Source of the DNA: Turritopsis dohrnii
Taxonomy: Eukaryota > Cnidaria > Hydrozoa > Anthoathecata > Oceaniidae
Length of the DNA stretch: 64,000 nt
Direction of reading: 5' to 3'
NCBI GenBank assembly: GCA_027922465.2
Contig: BQMF02000117.1
Span: 434,001 to 498,000 of the forward strand
Shown piece after piece: positions 1-10,401 of this stretch; positions within the stretch are counted from its first letter, which is position 1; each line of letters begins with the position of its first letter. Below the pieces are notes generated by a model. That model was not told where the DNA came from, ran no database searches, and saw only the letters and a program-made list of their open reading frames with translations. The translations under genes and the position numbers were made by a program.

Positions 1-779
1 GTAAACTCTTAAATTCTGAATTTGTCTGTGCTCAATTTCATTCAAAATATACATTTTAACAAAACAGGGTTATATTTGAAAAATTAGGCTCGGTGAAATA
101 GTCGAGTTAGATGTTCTGCCAATTTCAACCTCTCCCACCTTCTCGAAATTTTAACTGAAGTAAGTAAGTAAGTAAGTAAATGATTGAATAAGTAAGAAAC
201 TGGGCATTTCTAGTCATTGAGCTTCCATCCATAGCGGTTTGCTCTTCTACCCGCCGACTTGCAATTAATAGTTGACTTACCATCAGAGATACGTATAGCA
301 TTGCTCTTACTTTCCCGGCGGCCAGTGTGCAGTCAGTCAGACGTTAAATGAATGATTAAATCAAATTCAATTCAAGTCGATAGCTCTCAACGGGCTGATA
401 CGCTGCTTCTAAAGCCGTCGCACTCGAAAGTACTAACCACTAACCACTACACCATTCATTCAATGCTATACGTATCTCTGGCGGTAAGTCAACTACTACC
501 TTATCGGCCAAAACTTAGTCGGCCTTAATTTTAGTCGGCCTTAATTATTAGTCGGCCCTAATTTTAGTCACCTCGTCAAAATTTAGTCACTAAGGGCCGA
601 CTAATAATTAAGACCGACTAAAAATTTGGGCCATTTCTAAATTTACAAGCAGATGGAAAATAGACACTTTTTAATGATAATTCACAGATTTTTAATACTT
701 ATCATGGATATATTTCAAAACAAGTATTATAATCAACAATAACAACATATCAAACGTTTGTACAATCTATTGGAAGCAT

Positions 780-1850
780 AATTACTTCTCAATAACGATT
801 TCGCACATCTCACTCGGATCAATGCAAAACATTTCAGGTGTTTCATCACCAATTTCGGCTACTCTTTTCCTCTTTATTTGCTCCAAGGTCTCATCATCAT
901 CGCTCTTACTACTGTCACTAGAAACGACTACGGAACTCTTTTATTCCGTTTCCTTTTGGCAATGACATTAACGATCTCACTGTCACTTTCTTGATCATTG
1001 TGCGCGTTGTTTTCGGATCTTGATTTTGTGATAGCAGGTTGCGGATCTTTGGCCTGGAACAGATTTATTTATTTATTTATTTATTTGGTATTGTTTTACG
1101 TGGCTAGCCTCACTCAGTTGCTACTGCATCTGCTTTCCAGGAGGGGCCACGGCTTAGGTTGGAGGCTCCGAAGTATTTGACACTCTCATGAGTGACACAA
1201 ACCCAATCAAGGCCTTGTGCTCTTCTGGATGACCTCCTGCAACACCCGATGTATCATCTGCCCAATTTCCCTCACATGGCATGGGTCGACCCGGCGCTAT
1301 GGCACATTCACTCACGCATGGTGAATCGCCGCCAAGGGGAATTGAACCCCGACCTCCCGCATGAAATACGAGAGTGATAACCACTATACTACGGCGGTCT
1401 TTCCTCTCCTTCACTGTCTGTGGATTCTGTGATAAAAAAATTGATTTCATCATCTGAAGATTCTGACTCTACCTGTTCCCTGGTGCCAGTATACTCGTAG
1501 GAATAAAGTGTTGTTACAAGCTCCTTCATTTTAGTACGAGTTATATAACACCGACTCTTAAAAGTTAAGGGGAGTGGAATTTCCAACCCTCCGGCTGGAA
1601 TAGGTGATGGTCTATATTGAACTGATTGAACAATACCATCAGTTGTACCTCATTCTTTTAGAAAAAACTAAGTATGCCGGGAAATTTCTCTGGGAATATG
1701 TCCACCAGTTTTCAACATTTCAGGTGAACCAACCATGCATTTGATAGCACAAGCATAGGGGTCAATATCAATACTTTTTTTTTATCGGTTTCTATTGATA
1801 CTTTGACTTTATCTCCAGCTTTTGCTCTAATCCAAGTTGTGTTTTTGTAT
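780..1850 (-). pseudogene. Degraded coding remnant with HIPREISR motif, split by a SINE
   Basis: On the minus strand from about 1,780 down to 1,560 one frame reads a motif IDIDPYACAIK, then GGHIPREISR, then YRPSPIPAGGLEIP. It has two internal stops and at least one frame change upstream. It continues into an acidic serine-rich stretch (SESSDDEINFF) that is cut by the SINE at 1,060-1,397. A basic and acidic tail resumes beyond the SINE and ends near 782 with the residues CEIVIEK and a stop. Proteins with an H-x-P-R-E-x-S-R core and a GGLEIP motif are, from memory, common uncharacterised proteins in cnidarians. Whether it is a transposon passenger or a captured host gene is not known. Confidence 0.45.
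1060..1397 (-). mobile_element. tRNA-derived SINE, minus orientation
   Basis: Read on the minus strand, the head near 1,397 contains an A box (TAGTATAGTGGTTATC) and a B box (GGGGTTCAATTCC) in a tRNA-Asp/Glu-like arrangement. A core with TCGACCCATGCCATGTGAGG follows, and the 3' tail is an (ATTT)n run. The core is shared with the SINE at 52,913-53,301. It is not a functional tRNA gene: no acceptor stem pairs cleanly and the sequence runs on for 340 bp. It interrupts the coding remnant inside the surrounding TIR element, so it inserted later. Confidence 0.8.
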
Positions 1851-2070
1851 ACCTTATCGGCCAAAACTTAGTCGGCCTTAATTATTAGTCGGCCCAAATT
1901 TTAGTCGGCCTTAATTATTAGTCGGCCCTAATTTTAGTCACCTCGTCAAAATTTAGTCACTTAGGGCCGACTAAGTTTTGGCCGATAAGGTAGTTGCAAG
2001 ACGGCGGGCAGAATAACCAACGATTACGAATGGAAGCCCAAGGACTATAAACTCCCAGTTACTTACTTAC

Positions 2071-2707
2071 AACGACTGCATAAAAAAATAAAAGACTTTT
2101 CATACGACGCTGAAAGACTTTTATTACGCCATGATAAGAAGAGATGAAAATATCGTAATTTTTGTATGATCCGCTGTCCAAAAATTCATTATTGATTCAA
2201 AATCTATTTATTGTGATATGTTACTCACCAGGATCCTGACGAGTATAACTCATTATGATATTCAGTAGAACTTCTTCGAGAAGTTAACGTTAATGTAAAG
2301 AGAATACAAAGTTGAATCCCAGTCAATGAGATGATTGGGATCGTCGAAAAGATCGACATGATCTCGAGCAGTATCTTTCATATACAGCTGTCAACCGCTC
2401 TAAACCAGAGCTTAGCGGTTTCCCACTCATGTAAAATCACCCACAGCGGAGAAATACGACATGAGAGAAGCGGTAAAATTATTTGACGACACTTCGCTGT
2501 AGGAATTTACAAAAAAGTAAAAACGTTAGTTATAAAAACCTTTCTTGAAAAAAATGAAAGAGACATCGAATGGATGAGAAATGTTTTGAACATAACACGG
2601 TTGATGTGACTTCACAATTCAACAAAATATACAACCTTAGATCTTATACATATATACAAGATAAATAAAATATCATATTCACACAAAGGTCAATTTACAC
2701 ACTTCTA
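2071..2707. other. No gene recognised
   Basis: AT-rich DNA with no supported exon, RNA gene or clear repeat. It forms the 3' flank of the small secreted-peptide gene. No poly(A) signal was seen close to that gene's stop. Confidence 0.5.
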
Positions 2708-2971
2708 TCATTGTCTACAAATCACTTGATCAGCGGAGTAGCAAATATTGCGACAAATTTTTCCAAAGCATAGTTCTTTGCATAACAGTCTTTTTTGATG
2801 TTCACATTTGGTTGGTAAGCCACCAGCTGTCCTCGAATATCCATAGTTACCGTTATTTGACACAGACGGTCTTAAGTCTCTAGAATGTACTGTTTTAACC
2901 ATGAAGGATAGCAGCAAGACCAACAGTAGCATGTAAAAAACTTCAGACTTTGCTTTCTGTCTATTATACAT
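2708..2971 (-). CDS. Small secreted six-cysteine peptide precursor
   Basis: An uninterrupted 87-codon reading frame. After a short charged N-terminus, the Met at residue 14 starts a strong hydrophobic signal-peptide core (MLLLVLLLSFMV) with likely cleavage after VHS. A glycine/asparagine-rich spacer follows, then a C-terminal module with all six cysteines. Their spacing is C-x7-C-x3-C-x4-C-x3-C-x7-C, which is mirror symmetric. Paired CxxxC motifs often hold helical hairpins together by disulfides. The architecture fits a secreted antimicrobial, signalling or toxin-like peptide, but I do not recognise the family and no function is assigned. Either the first ATG or the internal one could be used; only the second gives a clean signal peptide. 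It stands alone with no neighbour within 6 kb. Confidence 0.5.
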   Translation of the reverse strand: MYNRQKAKSEVFYMLLLVLLLSFMVKTVHSRDLRPSVSNNGNYGYSRTAGGLPTKCEHQKRLLCKELCFGKICRNICYSADQVICRQ

Positions 2972-5900
2972 ACTTTTTCTTAATCACCAACTGTTTTTTT
3001 TCTAAACCTATCATAAAGGAAGAATACATGAAATACAACGGTCAAATTGGCAATCTAACGTTTGATACCTTGTGAATAAAACTGGATTGCAGACATTTAA
3101 GAATTTTGACAATAAATATGGACAAGAATGTGGCGATTATAAACTACATCGCGTGGATGACCTCTACAAACACAACAACATTATTTCCTGGTCGCGGCTT
3201 TTGGGTGTAAAAGAGTGTTAATTCGCCTCAAATATTTGTGCTGGATATCAGATTATCACAGAAAATATTATATGATGAATAAACAAACATTCAAAAACAA
3301 GCAAACACATAATGTAATGAACTTTGGCACTCACTGCAATTCTAACATTATGTCTTTATGCTTTGATCCAATATCATTAGAAGTGATGATTCTCTGTTGA
3401 TATTTTTGGGTCTTTTCCCAAAATTTATTTACTAAGCTATCAAGAAACTGATACCATTTGAGAAATAAGCATTTTTAACATGAAATCTAATAACACGCTT
3501 CTCACCCCATACAGAATTCCCTTTTTTACGGAACTACTCTAGAAGCTTTTCGTATTTTCCAGTAAAACTACCTTTGTCTATATTTCAAAGACACGAGGTT
3601 TATAAATATCCAAAAGTCAATTCTTCGATGTCCAATAACATCACCCAGCTATCTCAATGAACTTTATAACCTGCCGTTATAAGAGAAGTAACCCGCCATT
3701 GCAAATCATGTATATGTTCACCAGCAGTACAACAGATAATGTTAGATGATGAACATGGTCGAGTTTGTTGATATTTATAACAAAATTGACTAGTATGACA
3801 ATCTTTGTGTACATTCTTTGTCAAATGCATCATTTTTCAGAAAAACAACATAAAAGGACATATGACGTCACTTATACAGCTTTCCACAAACAATGAAGAA
3901 GTCTTTACCATCTATTGCAAGTTCCGATGAGTGCTTGTCGAAGATGGCTTTAGAAATATTTTTGACGTACTAACGTCATAGGGCTAGGAGCAATACACAA
4001 GATTTTCGCTAGAAACGCTGAGATTTTCATATGAAAATCCTATCTACATTTCACCTGGTTGCATTTTGTATTCATTAAGAGTGTTATCTAATTTTATTAA
4101 CGTTAAAACGGTTAAAACGTTAACCATAAAACCTACTGCTCAAATTAGATCCAGCGTCAAATTTGTAGCACCTCTGCCTTTTGTAGTTCAATTTCGTCTT
4201 CTTCAGTTATGATGACTTATGATGACTTACATTTTTAGGACATTGGAGGATGATTGGTTCGAATTACGATCTTTTTCGATTTAGTTTAGTCGAACGAAGG
4301 TAATCTTTCCTACTCAAATATAGGTAATCTTTCCTACTCAAATTCTGTCAACTTTTCACAAAACAATGGCGTCATTAACAAAATTAATTAGGGCACTTTT
4401 CTTTGGTATAATACTGGGCAAAATCCCAAATGCCAGCGAAGGCAATCTGGGAGCGTCCCTAATAGCTATATTTTCTGATGTTTATCCTGAATTTTCCAGT
4501 GACTAAAAGTAAATTAAAGCTTGTCCGATTATCTTTATTGTTCCATAATGTGAGAAAATATGTTTAACATGAGTACTTTATGCGTGGAGAGATTTCATCA
4601 CACGAAGCCTAAAATAATACAGTTGAAAATCCTTCCTTAAACTCTAGGAATAATTTAGGCTTCGGATTCTTCACATTCTTAAAAGAAAAACACGTGGTTG
4701 TATTTTGATTCAGTGAAACGAACAACATCAAATATGTTCTTGTCTGGTAATAGAATCAAAACCAACGAAAACTAATGCTTTGTATGGTTGTTTCGTGTTG
4801 TTGTTGTTTGATTTGTTTGTTGAACAAACAGAAAACTTGGCTGCTGTTGCTGCAATAAGTTAATGTTGAGTATCAGTGTAACATGAGAAAAAATTTGTCC
4901 CAAGAAAAATGACTAACGAAAGCCACCCAGAGAAGAACATAAGAAACACAATGATTTCTTCATTTGAGCAGCAACATGTAGTTAAACGCTCTTCAGGTTC
5001 CATGAATAAAATATCCAAAATTACAGATTACATAAAAAAAGTGTCATAGTTTTTTTTGACAACTGATACAGCTATTCGTTTACACAGTTTACAAGTAAAT
5101 CTATCTACACAATACTTTTAAAATTCGAAACTGTTGTAACATACAGATTCACATTGATAGCAAACTCAACTGTCATTAACTAAGAGGCCAAATTCTACAC
5201 TTTTTTGACGTTCTACACACGTGAATCTTCTCTACAATTTTTATTGATAGCATCAAAGGCATAAACTTCTGAATATCGCTAAATATGTTACGGAGATTGT
5301 GATAAATTCGGGGATTATGCATATTTTCTTCCAGGACCTGTTCCTTTTGCATACGATATAGGCAAGAGCAATTGAAATTCCGCTACCTACGCAGGTTGAC
5401 TTTACCTACTATAAAAATATCAGAAATATCAAATATTAAAACAATGTTGGCAAACATTCATAAAATTCTCAACAGCTTTTTATTCATGAGAAAAAAACGT
5501 TTGGAGATTTGATTAGACCTTGTTATATCTGTCAACACTCATAAGGAAGACATAATTTCAAGTTTTTAATGTTTGCTTATTTACATAATGTACATCTTCC
5601 CCAGTGCGCGAAATTGTCAAAAAGTCACTGCGATGAAGAGAATTTTCATTGAAATATATTCCTTCGCAGTGATTTCAACAAATTTATGGACATTTGTACA
5701 TTACCTTGCCTGTTTAAAATAATTCACAAGATGCATGATGCATGCAAGAAAAATAAACATACCTAAGTTGATGATCATTTATTATTTTTTAAAAATAACT
5801 TGATTGCGAAATGGCTGTGTAAATGGAGTTTAACAGAGTGCCTTCCCGCACACTTCGCGTCAACAGGCGATTTTCCTTAAAAGGAGAAATATGCCATCAA

Positions 5901-7492
5901 CGAATATTGCAATTCAATCCAATGCTTTAACAGCAATGACCTTTTATTCCCATGACAACTTTATCACGTTCCCATGACAACTTTGTTACACGTTGGTGGG
6001 ATAAATATTGGTTTAAGCCTGACATTATGTAATGACCTGACGATTACGACGATTCCACGATTAAAAAATAGATTAATCATCTCAATCGCCAATCATCAGG
6101 TGTGGACACTCTCAAGTATTTCATTAGTAATCAATCATTAATTTTCGATTATTTCATCGTCTTAGTTGGCAGGCGTTTACGTCGATTTTGGTAAACCTTC
6201 GAACACGAACTGCTTTAATGTTAAAACTTAAGCAAGCAACAAAAATTTTCAATTCATGGTGCACACAGGAGGTTGGTCTAATTTCATGAAAATAGGCATT
6301 GTTGTTGTCTTTTTGTTTTCCATTTGTTCTTTTTCTCTTGTTCGTCTGTTCTTCTTCTCTCCGCCACACCGTCACACCAGTCGCGAAAAAATCACGTTTT
6401 AATATAGTTTTTATCAACATGACACCCATAAAAAATGATCAAAGTCCTGAAAGCAGATGATATAACGAGAACGTAGGTTTGTCTTTTTATCCAAGTGTTT
6501 TGTAACTCCTTTGCTGTCATATTACATCATTGCCACGTTAGTTTCTAAACCAATCCAGAGAAAAATTGCAAGACAATCAAAACTAAAATTACTTTATCAA
6601 TAAGACTTGTCTGTTAAAGGTGTAACTCATTTGCCTATTTGGTGTTACAGGTAACGTACTTTATTACAGGAAATGTAAGTGAATATGTTTTTACCACGCC
6701 AGGAACTATCGGTTATTAATAAATGCGGACACACTAAATTTGAGAGCCGCTTTTCCACTTGGTGGGGTTGTTTAAATGCGGCTAATCGTTTTTAATCTGA
6801 AATCCGCTAACAGCAACCTTAAAATGCCGTTTCTTTTGTAAACACATCAGAGAATTCGGAAATAGCTATCAATTTTAGGGTAACAAGAGTCATATGACAC
6901 AAAAATAGGATATTCAGTCACGTGACAAAATCCGTGTCCAGGCTAACCTTTTTGCATTTCACAGATGTAATCATTAGGTTATTATTGGTCGGTCAACACG
7001 ATAGAGCAGCTCTGATCATCTTTCATCAGCAAACTCGTACCCAGGGTTTCTTGCATTTTTTCGATATACGATATACGTACGAGGTGCTGCTTTCATCAGG
7101 ATTCTGTCCGTCCACAAATTTTATGTCCCTAGTTTTAGGCTGATACCATTAAAAACAAACCTTAGATCATGTTTAAGGTTGGAATCGTGGCTTAAATTAT
7201 TTTTACTAAAGGAGTTCTTTTAGTATTATGACCGTATATCATAAGTGATAATGTGATTATACACTGAGTTTCCTTGCTCATGTAGCTACCATTAATTTTG
7301 TGTTATATTGGTCAGACCTTAATGGAGATATGAGAGCTCTCTGTGTTATCTCCCGAACCTCACCAAAGTGTCTATGCTTATGCTAGACATCATGCTTTAA
7401 ATGCGCATGCGTATAATAAGATTCCGCATTTCTAGTGAAACTGAACGGACGTGGTAGACGAGTATCAATGTTACACGTTTTTTTTATAAGAA
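2972..7492. other. Intergenic DNA, no gene recognised
   Basis: Reading frames here are short and lack recognisable domains. Minor repeats are a 21-bp tandem pair near 4,299-4,342, a member of a dispersed ~100-bp repeat at about 5,598-5,695, and a diverged half of the 7,503-7,596 hairpin at about 7,027-7,088. Confidence 0.5.
5598..5695. repeat. Dispersed ~100-bp repeat with TCACTGCGATGAAGAG core
   Basis: The core recurs in TRIM9 introns at about 35,597-35,705 and 37,105-37,225, and in a weaker form at about 38,750-38,840. Members share a GGGCAAAATTG-like edge, a TCACTGCGA-GAAGAG block, ATTTTCATTGAA and a second TTCGCAGTGATT block. The outer blocks are roughly inverted, so this is probably an old MITE. 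No target duplication was identified. Confidence 0.4.
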
Positions 7493-7502
7493 CCAGTAAA
7501 AT

Positions 7503-7596
7503 CAACCTCGAACCCAGGGTCTCTCTTGCCTTTTCGATATACGGATAGCGGCAATCCGTATATCGAAAAGGCAAGAGACCCCTGGGTTCGAGGTTG
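7503..7596. mobile_element. 94-bp near-perfect hairpin MITE with 10-bp target duplication
   Basis: The arms start CAACCTCGAACCCAGGGTCT and pair almost perfectly over about 44 bp around a short loop near 7,548. CCAGTAAAAT is directly repeated immediately on both sides (7,493-7,502 and 7,597-7,606). Long arms with a 9-10 bp duplication fit Mutator-like non-autonomous elements. A diverged relative lies near 7,027-7,088. Confidence 0.75.
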
Positions 7597-7782
7597 CCAG
7601 TAAAATCTGACCTTAGGCTGGCTGTTCTTATTTTTTGAGCCTTTTTCAGCCTGGATTGTTCTTACTTTGTTCTTAAGAACAAAGTTTCAGATTTCAGCCT
7701 CATTAGCGGGATTCGGAAAAATCAAGTTTCGTTTACACGAAACTATTCTTCTATAGATTTGTAGGGAATTGTATACAGCTTA

Positions 7783-8214
7783 GGACAGCTTTATACAGCC
7801 GCATAATCGCCGTGTCGAATTAAATTACTTTAATTCGGGTAAAATTCGACAAAAATGCGACAGTCAATTTATACAGGTTTTGTTGCCGCATATCAAATTC
7901 GACATGACTTTAGACAGCCGCATAAATGTCGAATAAATTTATCATCGTGTGTTTCTTACACGCTGTCCACTACTTTCATGCACTTTTTTTCACGAAGTTC
8001 AATCAAGCTGTTATTAAATTCGACGATTATGCGGCTGTGTATAAAGTGATGCCGAATTTATGTCGAAGATTGCCGTTTTATTCGACAAACTCTGCTGAAC
8101 TTAATTCATTATGTCGCACTTAATTAATTTTTCACTTTATACAGTCGAATTTACGTCGCATTTAATAAAGAATTTAATTCGACGCGGCGATTATGCGGCT
8201 GTATAAAGCTGTCC
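7783..8214. mobile_element. PIF/Harbinger-like MITE, TTA target site (copy 1)
   Basis: Terminal inverted repeats start GGACAGCTTTATACAGCCGC and extend about 40 bp (through the GCGGCTGTATAAAGCTGTCC end). TTA flanks both ends (7,780-7,782 and 8,215-8,217). The interior has repeated ATTCGAC blocks and no transposase. A 3-bp TTA/TWA duplication with GG-starting TIRs is characteristic of PIF/Harbinger. Confidence 0.75.
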
Positions 8215-8217
8215 TTA

Positions 8218-8652
8218 GGGGCTGTTTATATGGAAGCCGAGCCAGCCCGTTTGCAGGGCTAGCCCTTTAGCCGGGCTGGAAATTTTTTCTGTTTATTTGA
8301 AGCGGGCTGGCCCTGCAAACGGGCTGACCTCTTTTTCATGCAAACCAAGCGGGAAAATTTAAGCGTCAGAAAGAAAGATTTGCAAATTTTAAGCCAATCA
8401 AAATCTGTGTATTTGTAACGAGGCTAGCCCGTTTGCCGGGCTGGCTCACCTGAGACTGTTTACATGGGATTTTTTTCAGCCCGCTTGCCGAGATCTCGGG
8501 TAAAATAGCCGAGATCTCGGCAAGCGGGCCAGCCCTCCTGTTCATATAAACAAAATTCTTAATTACTTTTAAATTACCATGAAGGCGAGATCTCGGCTAA
8601 AGGGCTAGCCCTGCTGCAAACGGGCTGGCTCGGCTTCCATATAAACAGCCCC
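8218..8652. mobile_element. PIF/Harbinger-like MITE, TTA target site (copy 2)
   Basis: Terminal inverted repeats start GGGGCTGTTTATATGGAAGC and extend roughly 55 bp, including AGCCAGCCCG and GGGCTAGCCC blocks. TTA lies on both sides (8,215-8,217 and 8,653-8,655); the left TTA is shared with the preceding element. A GAGATCTCGG palindrome sits near 8,490-8,525. A related element is at 53,356-53,717. No coding capacity is seen. Confidence 0.75.
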
Positions 8653-8655
8653 TTA

Positions 8656-9512
8656 GTAGAGTTGTTCGTGAATTTTTCCCTACAAAGTCATTAGAAACTT
8701 CACATCAACACTTGAAATAAGCGTGTAAAGTAATGATGTTTCTTTTGATACCACAAAAGGCTTTAAATCTCTGAAGTACCGTTTTAGTAGAACAGTTTTA
8801 AAAAATTCTCAGAAGTAATTGATTTTTTTCGTGTAACAGGCTCGTCGAGTTTACGAATCTCCCTAATTTTGTTCTTATTTATGGAACTTCCAGTAAAAGA
8901 AAAAATAAATGTTTTTAGAAAAAAACAAGCGTTGTTCTTGCTGAGTGAAGAGATGTAGATAGCAGTACGAATTATTATGTCCTTATTTACTCCAGACCGG
9001 AAGACCAAAGTTTCTTGTAAGACAAGTCTATAATTACATAATACAGACCGTTAGTCGTGCCGTTATTAATTAATTTCGCGCATCGTATTGTAGGTGAGAA
9101 AAGACGCGATCATAAGTGAAAACAATTATATATAATTTTGAAAATGTTTATCATTGTGAAAGAGTTAAAATTAAAAGAGAACCATTGTTCTTATTTTATA
9201 AGAAAATTCAGGCTCAGGCTGTTCTTAATTTTTGAAACATTGATTTGAGCCTCAAGTTGTTCTTATTTTGTTCTTATTTTTTGGCCAAATCTGAGGCTCG
9301 TGTTCTTATAAAATTGTTCTTATACTTTCTATGATGAGTTTGGTGTTTAGATTTTCTAAAGCGCAATGCGCATGCCCAAAAAGGTGGAGGCAAAACCAAT
9401 CGATTGCCTCCACCATTTTAGTAGCGAAACAGCACACGAGAAGGTATCAAGGTTATTCCTACTTACTTGTAATTTCCAAGTTTTTTTCATATTAATCTTA
9501 AATTATATCATT
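8656..9512. other. Intergenic; TGTTCTTAT-rich repeats
   Basis: Blocks rich in GTTCTTAT and AGGCTCA near 9,185-9,330 resemble sequence near 7,620-7,690 in inverted orientation. They may be edges of an older element. No exon is supported. Confidence 0.4.
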
Positions 9513-9711
9513 ATGCCAAGTTCGTGTTGTGCATATGGATATACGAAAAGAAAAACAAACTCTTCTGAGTTTATTTTCTATCGCTTTCCTCCAAAGAAAA
9601 GAGATGATGATCAAATGAAGTTATGGCTTAGTAAACTGAAGAGAGATGGGTGGCCTAAAACAGATGCAGACACTGAAAATGCTAGATTGTGCAGTGCTCA
9701 CTTCATGTCAG
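9513..9711 (+). CDS. THAP-type zinc finger, first coding exon
   Basis: From the ATG at 9,513 the frame reads MPSSCCAYGYTKRK, then FYRFPP, W-W-P and LCSAHF. This is the C2CH plus conserved FxxFP/W/P pattern of a THAP DNA-binding domain. The exon would end at a strong donor (ATGTCAG/GTAAACT) after HFMSG, and translation past it soon stops. THAP domains occur in host transcription regulators and in P-element or Kolobok-type transposases. I found no convincing downstream exon before 11.6 kb, so it may be the first exon of a broken or long-intron gene, or a transposon relic. Confidence 0.6.
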
Positions 9712-9981
9712 GTAAACTAAATCATATTTTTCAACTTTAGAAGGAAGTTTTAGCTTTGTAATATTTAGTCATCTGTCTTAAAATGATTGGTCCTTTTGTT
9801 GTACTGTTGTTGGCACAGTGTCAACACACTGCATAACACAAAAATATATTTGGCTTAGGTTCAATTGACATATGAATAATGACATGCTCCATTTATTTTT
9901 GATAATGCAGTATCTGTTAGGAAAGAAAAACTTTCCTTGATTTTAATACATGACAGCCTTTACTTTTTTTCATTTTGAATA

Positions 9982-10401
9982 CCTTACTGGTACTAATTTT
10001 CGCTGGTACTAATTTTCGCGCTAATATTTGTACCCGCGAAATTTTTAGGTTTTTGAAAACCGCGAAAATTAATACCCGCGAATTTTTTCTGGAAAATTGA
10101 ATTTCTGGCACTGCTTCACATCAGATGTTTTTAGGGTTATTCGTAGAATCGGGAAAAAATCAAAAAAGCTGAATAACCGAGTAACTAGCGAAAACTAAAG
10201 CATATTTAGTCGATTCAACCTTATTTCGTTTCCTTATTCTCGTCAAAAAAATTCCATAATAACGGTAAATCGCGAAAATTAATACCCGCGAAAAATGTCA
10301 GAACAGAAAAACCGCGAAAATAAATACCCGCGAAACGCGATTTTTTTGGAAAAAAAATTTACCGCGAAAATTAGTACCAGCGAAAATTAGTACCATTAAG
10401 G
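9982..10401. mobile_element. 420-bp TIR element, TA target site, TIR starting CCTTACTGG
   Basis: Inverted ends read CCTTACTGGTACTAATTTTC and its near complement (GAAAATTAGTACCATTAAGG). TA is on both sides (9,980-9,981 and 10,402-10,403). The interior is made of CCGCGAAAATTA-type blocks in both orientations. No coding sequence. It shares the terminal CCTTA and TA duplication with the element at 499-1,990 but not the interior. Confidence 0.7.

Larger units (their letters stand above)
499..1990. mobile_element. TIR DNA transposon, TA target site, TIR starting CCTTATCGGCC
   Basis: The sequence starts CCTTATCGGCCAAAACTTAG and ends with its reverse complement. TA flanks both sides (497-498 and 1,991-1,992). 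Subterminal blocks repeat the TTAGTCGGCC motif in both orientations. The surrounding foldback arms supply the unoccupied site, which confirms the ends and the 2-bp TA duplication. A TA duplication is typical of Tc1/mariner-type elements, but no transposase is seen. The interior carries an inserted SINE and minus-strand coding debris, so the copy is defective. Confidence 0.75.
189..2070. repeat. Outer foldback element with diverged inverted arms
   Basis: Positions about 189-306 are repeated as a diverged inverted copy at about 461-496 plus 1,993-2,070. The second arm is cut by the TA-flanked element at 499-1,990. Aligning the arms gives the empty site (aactac-TA-gttgc against aattaatagttg on the other strand). 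No coding sequence lies between the arms at 307-460. A TAAG microsatellite borders the left arm. The class is not determined. Confidence 0.55.

Noticed and set aside
1325..1397. tRNA gene on the minus strand
   Set aside because: Same reason: a SINE head with a shared core and an (ATTT)n tail.
6154..6429. 91-codon minus-strand frame
   Set aside because: No signal peptide, domain or repeat; composition like its surroundings.
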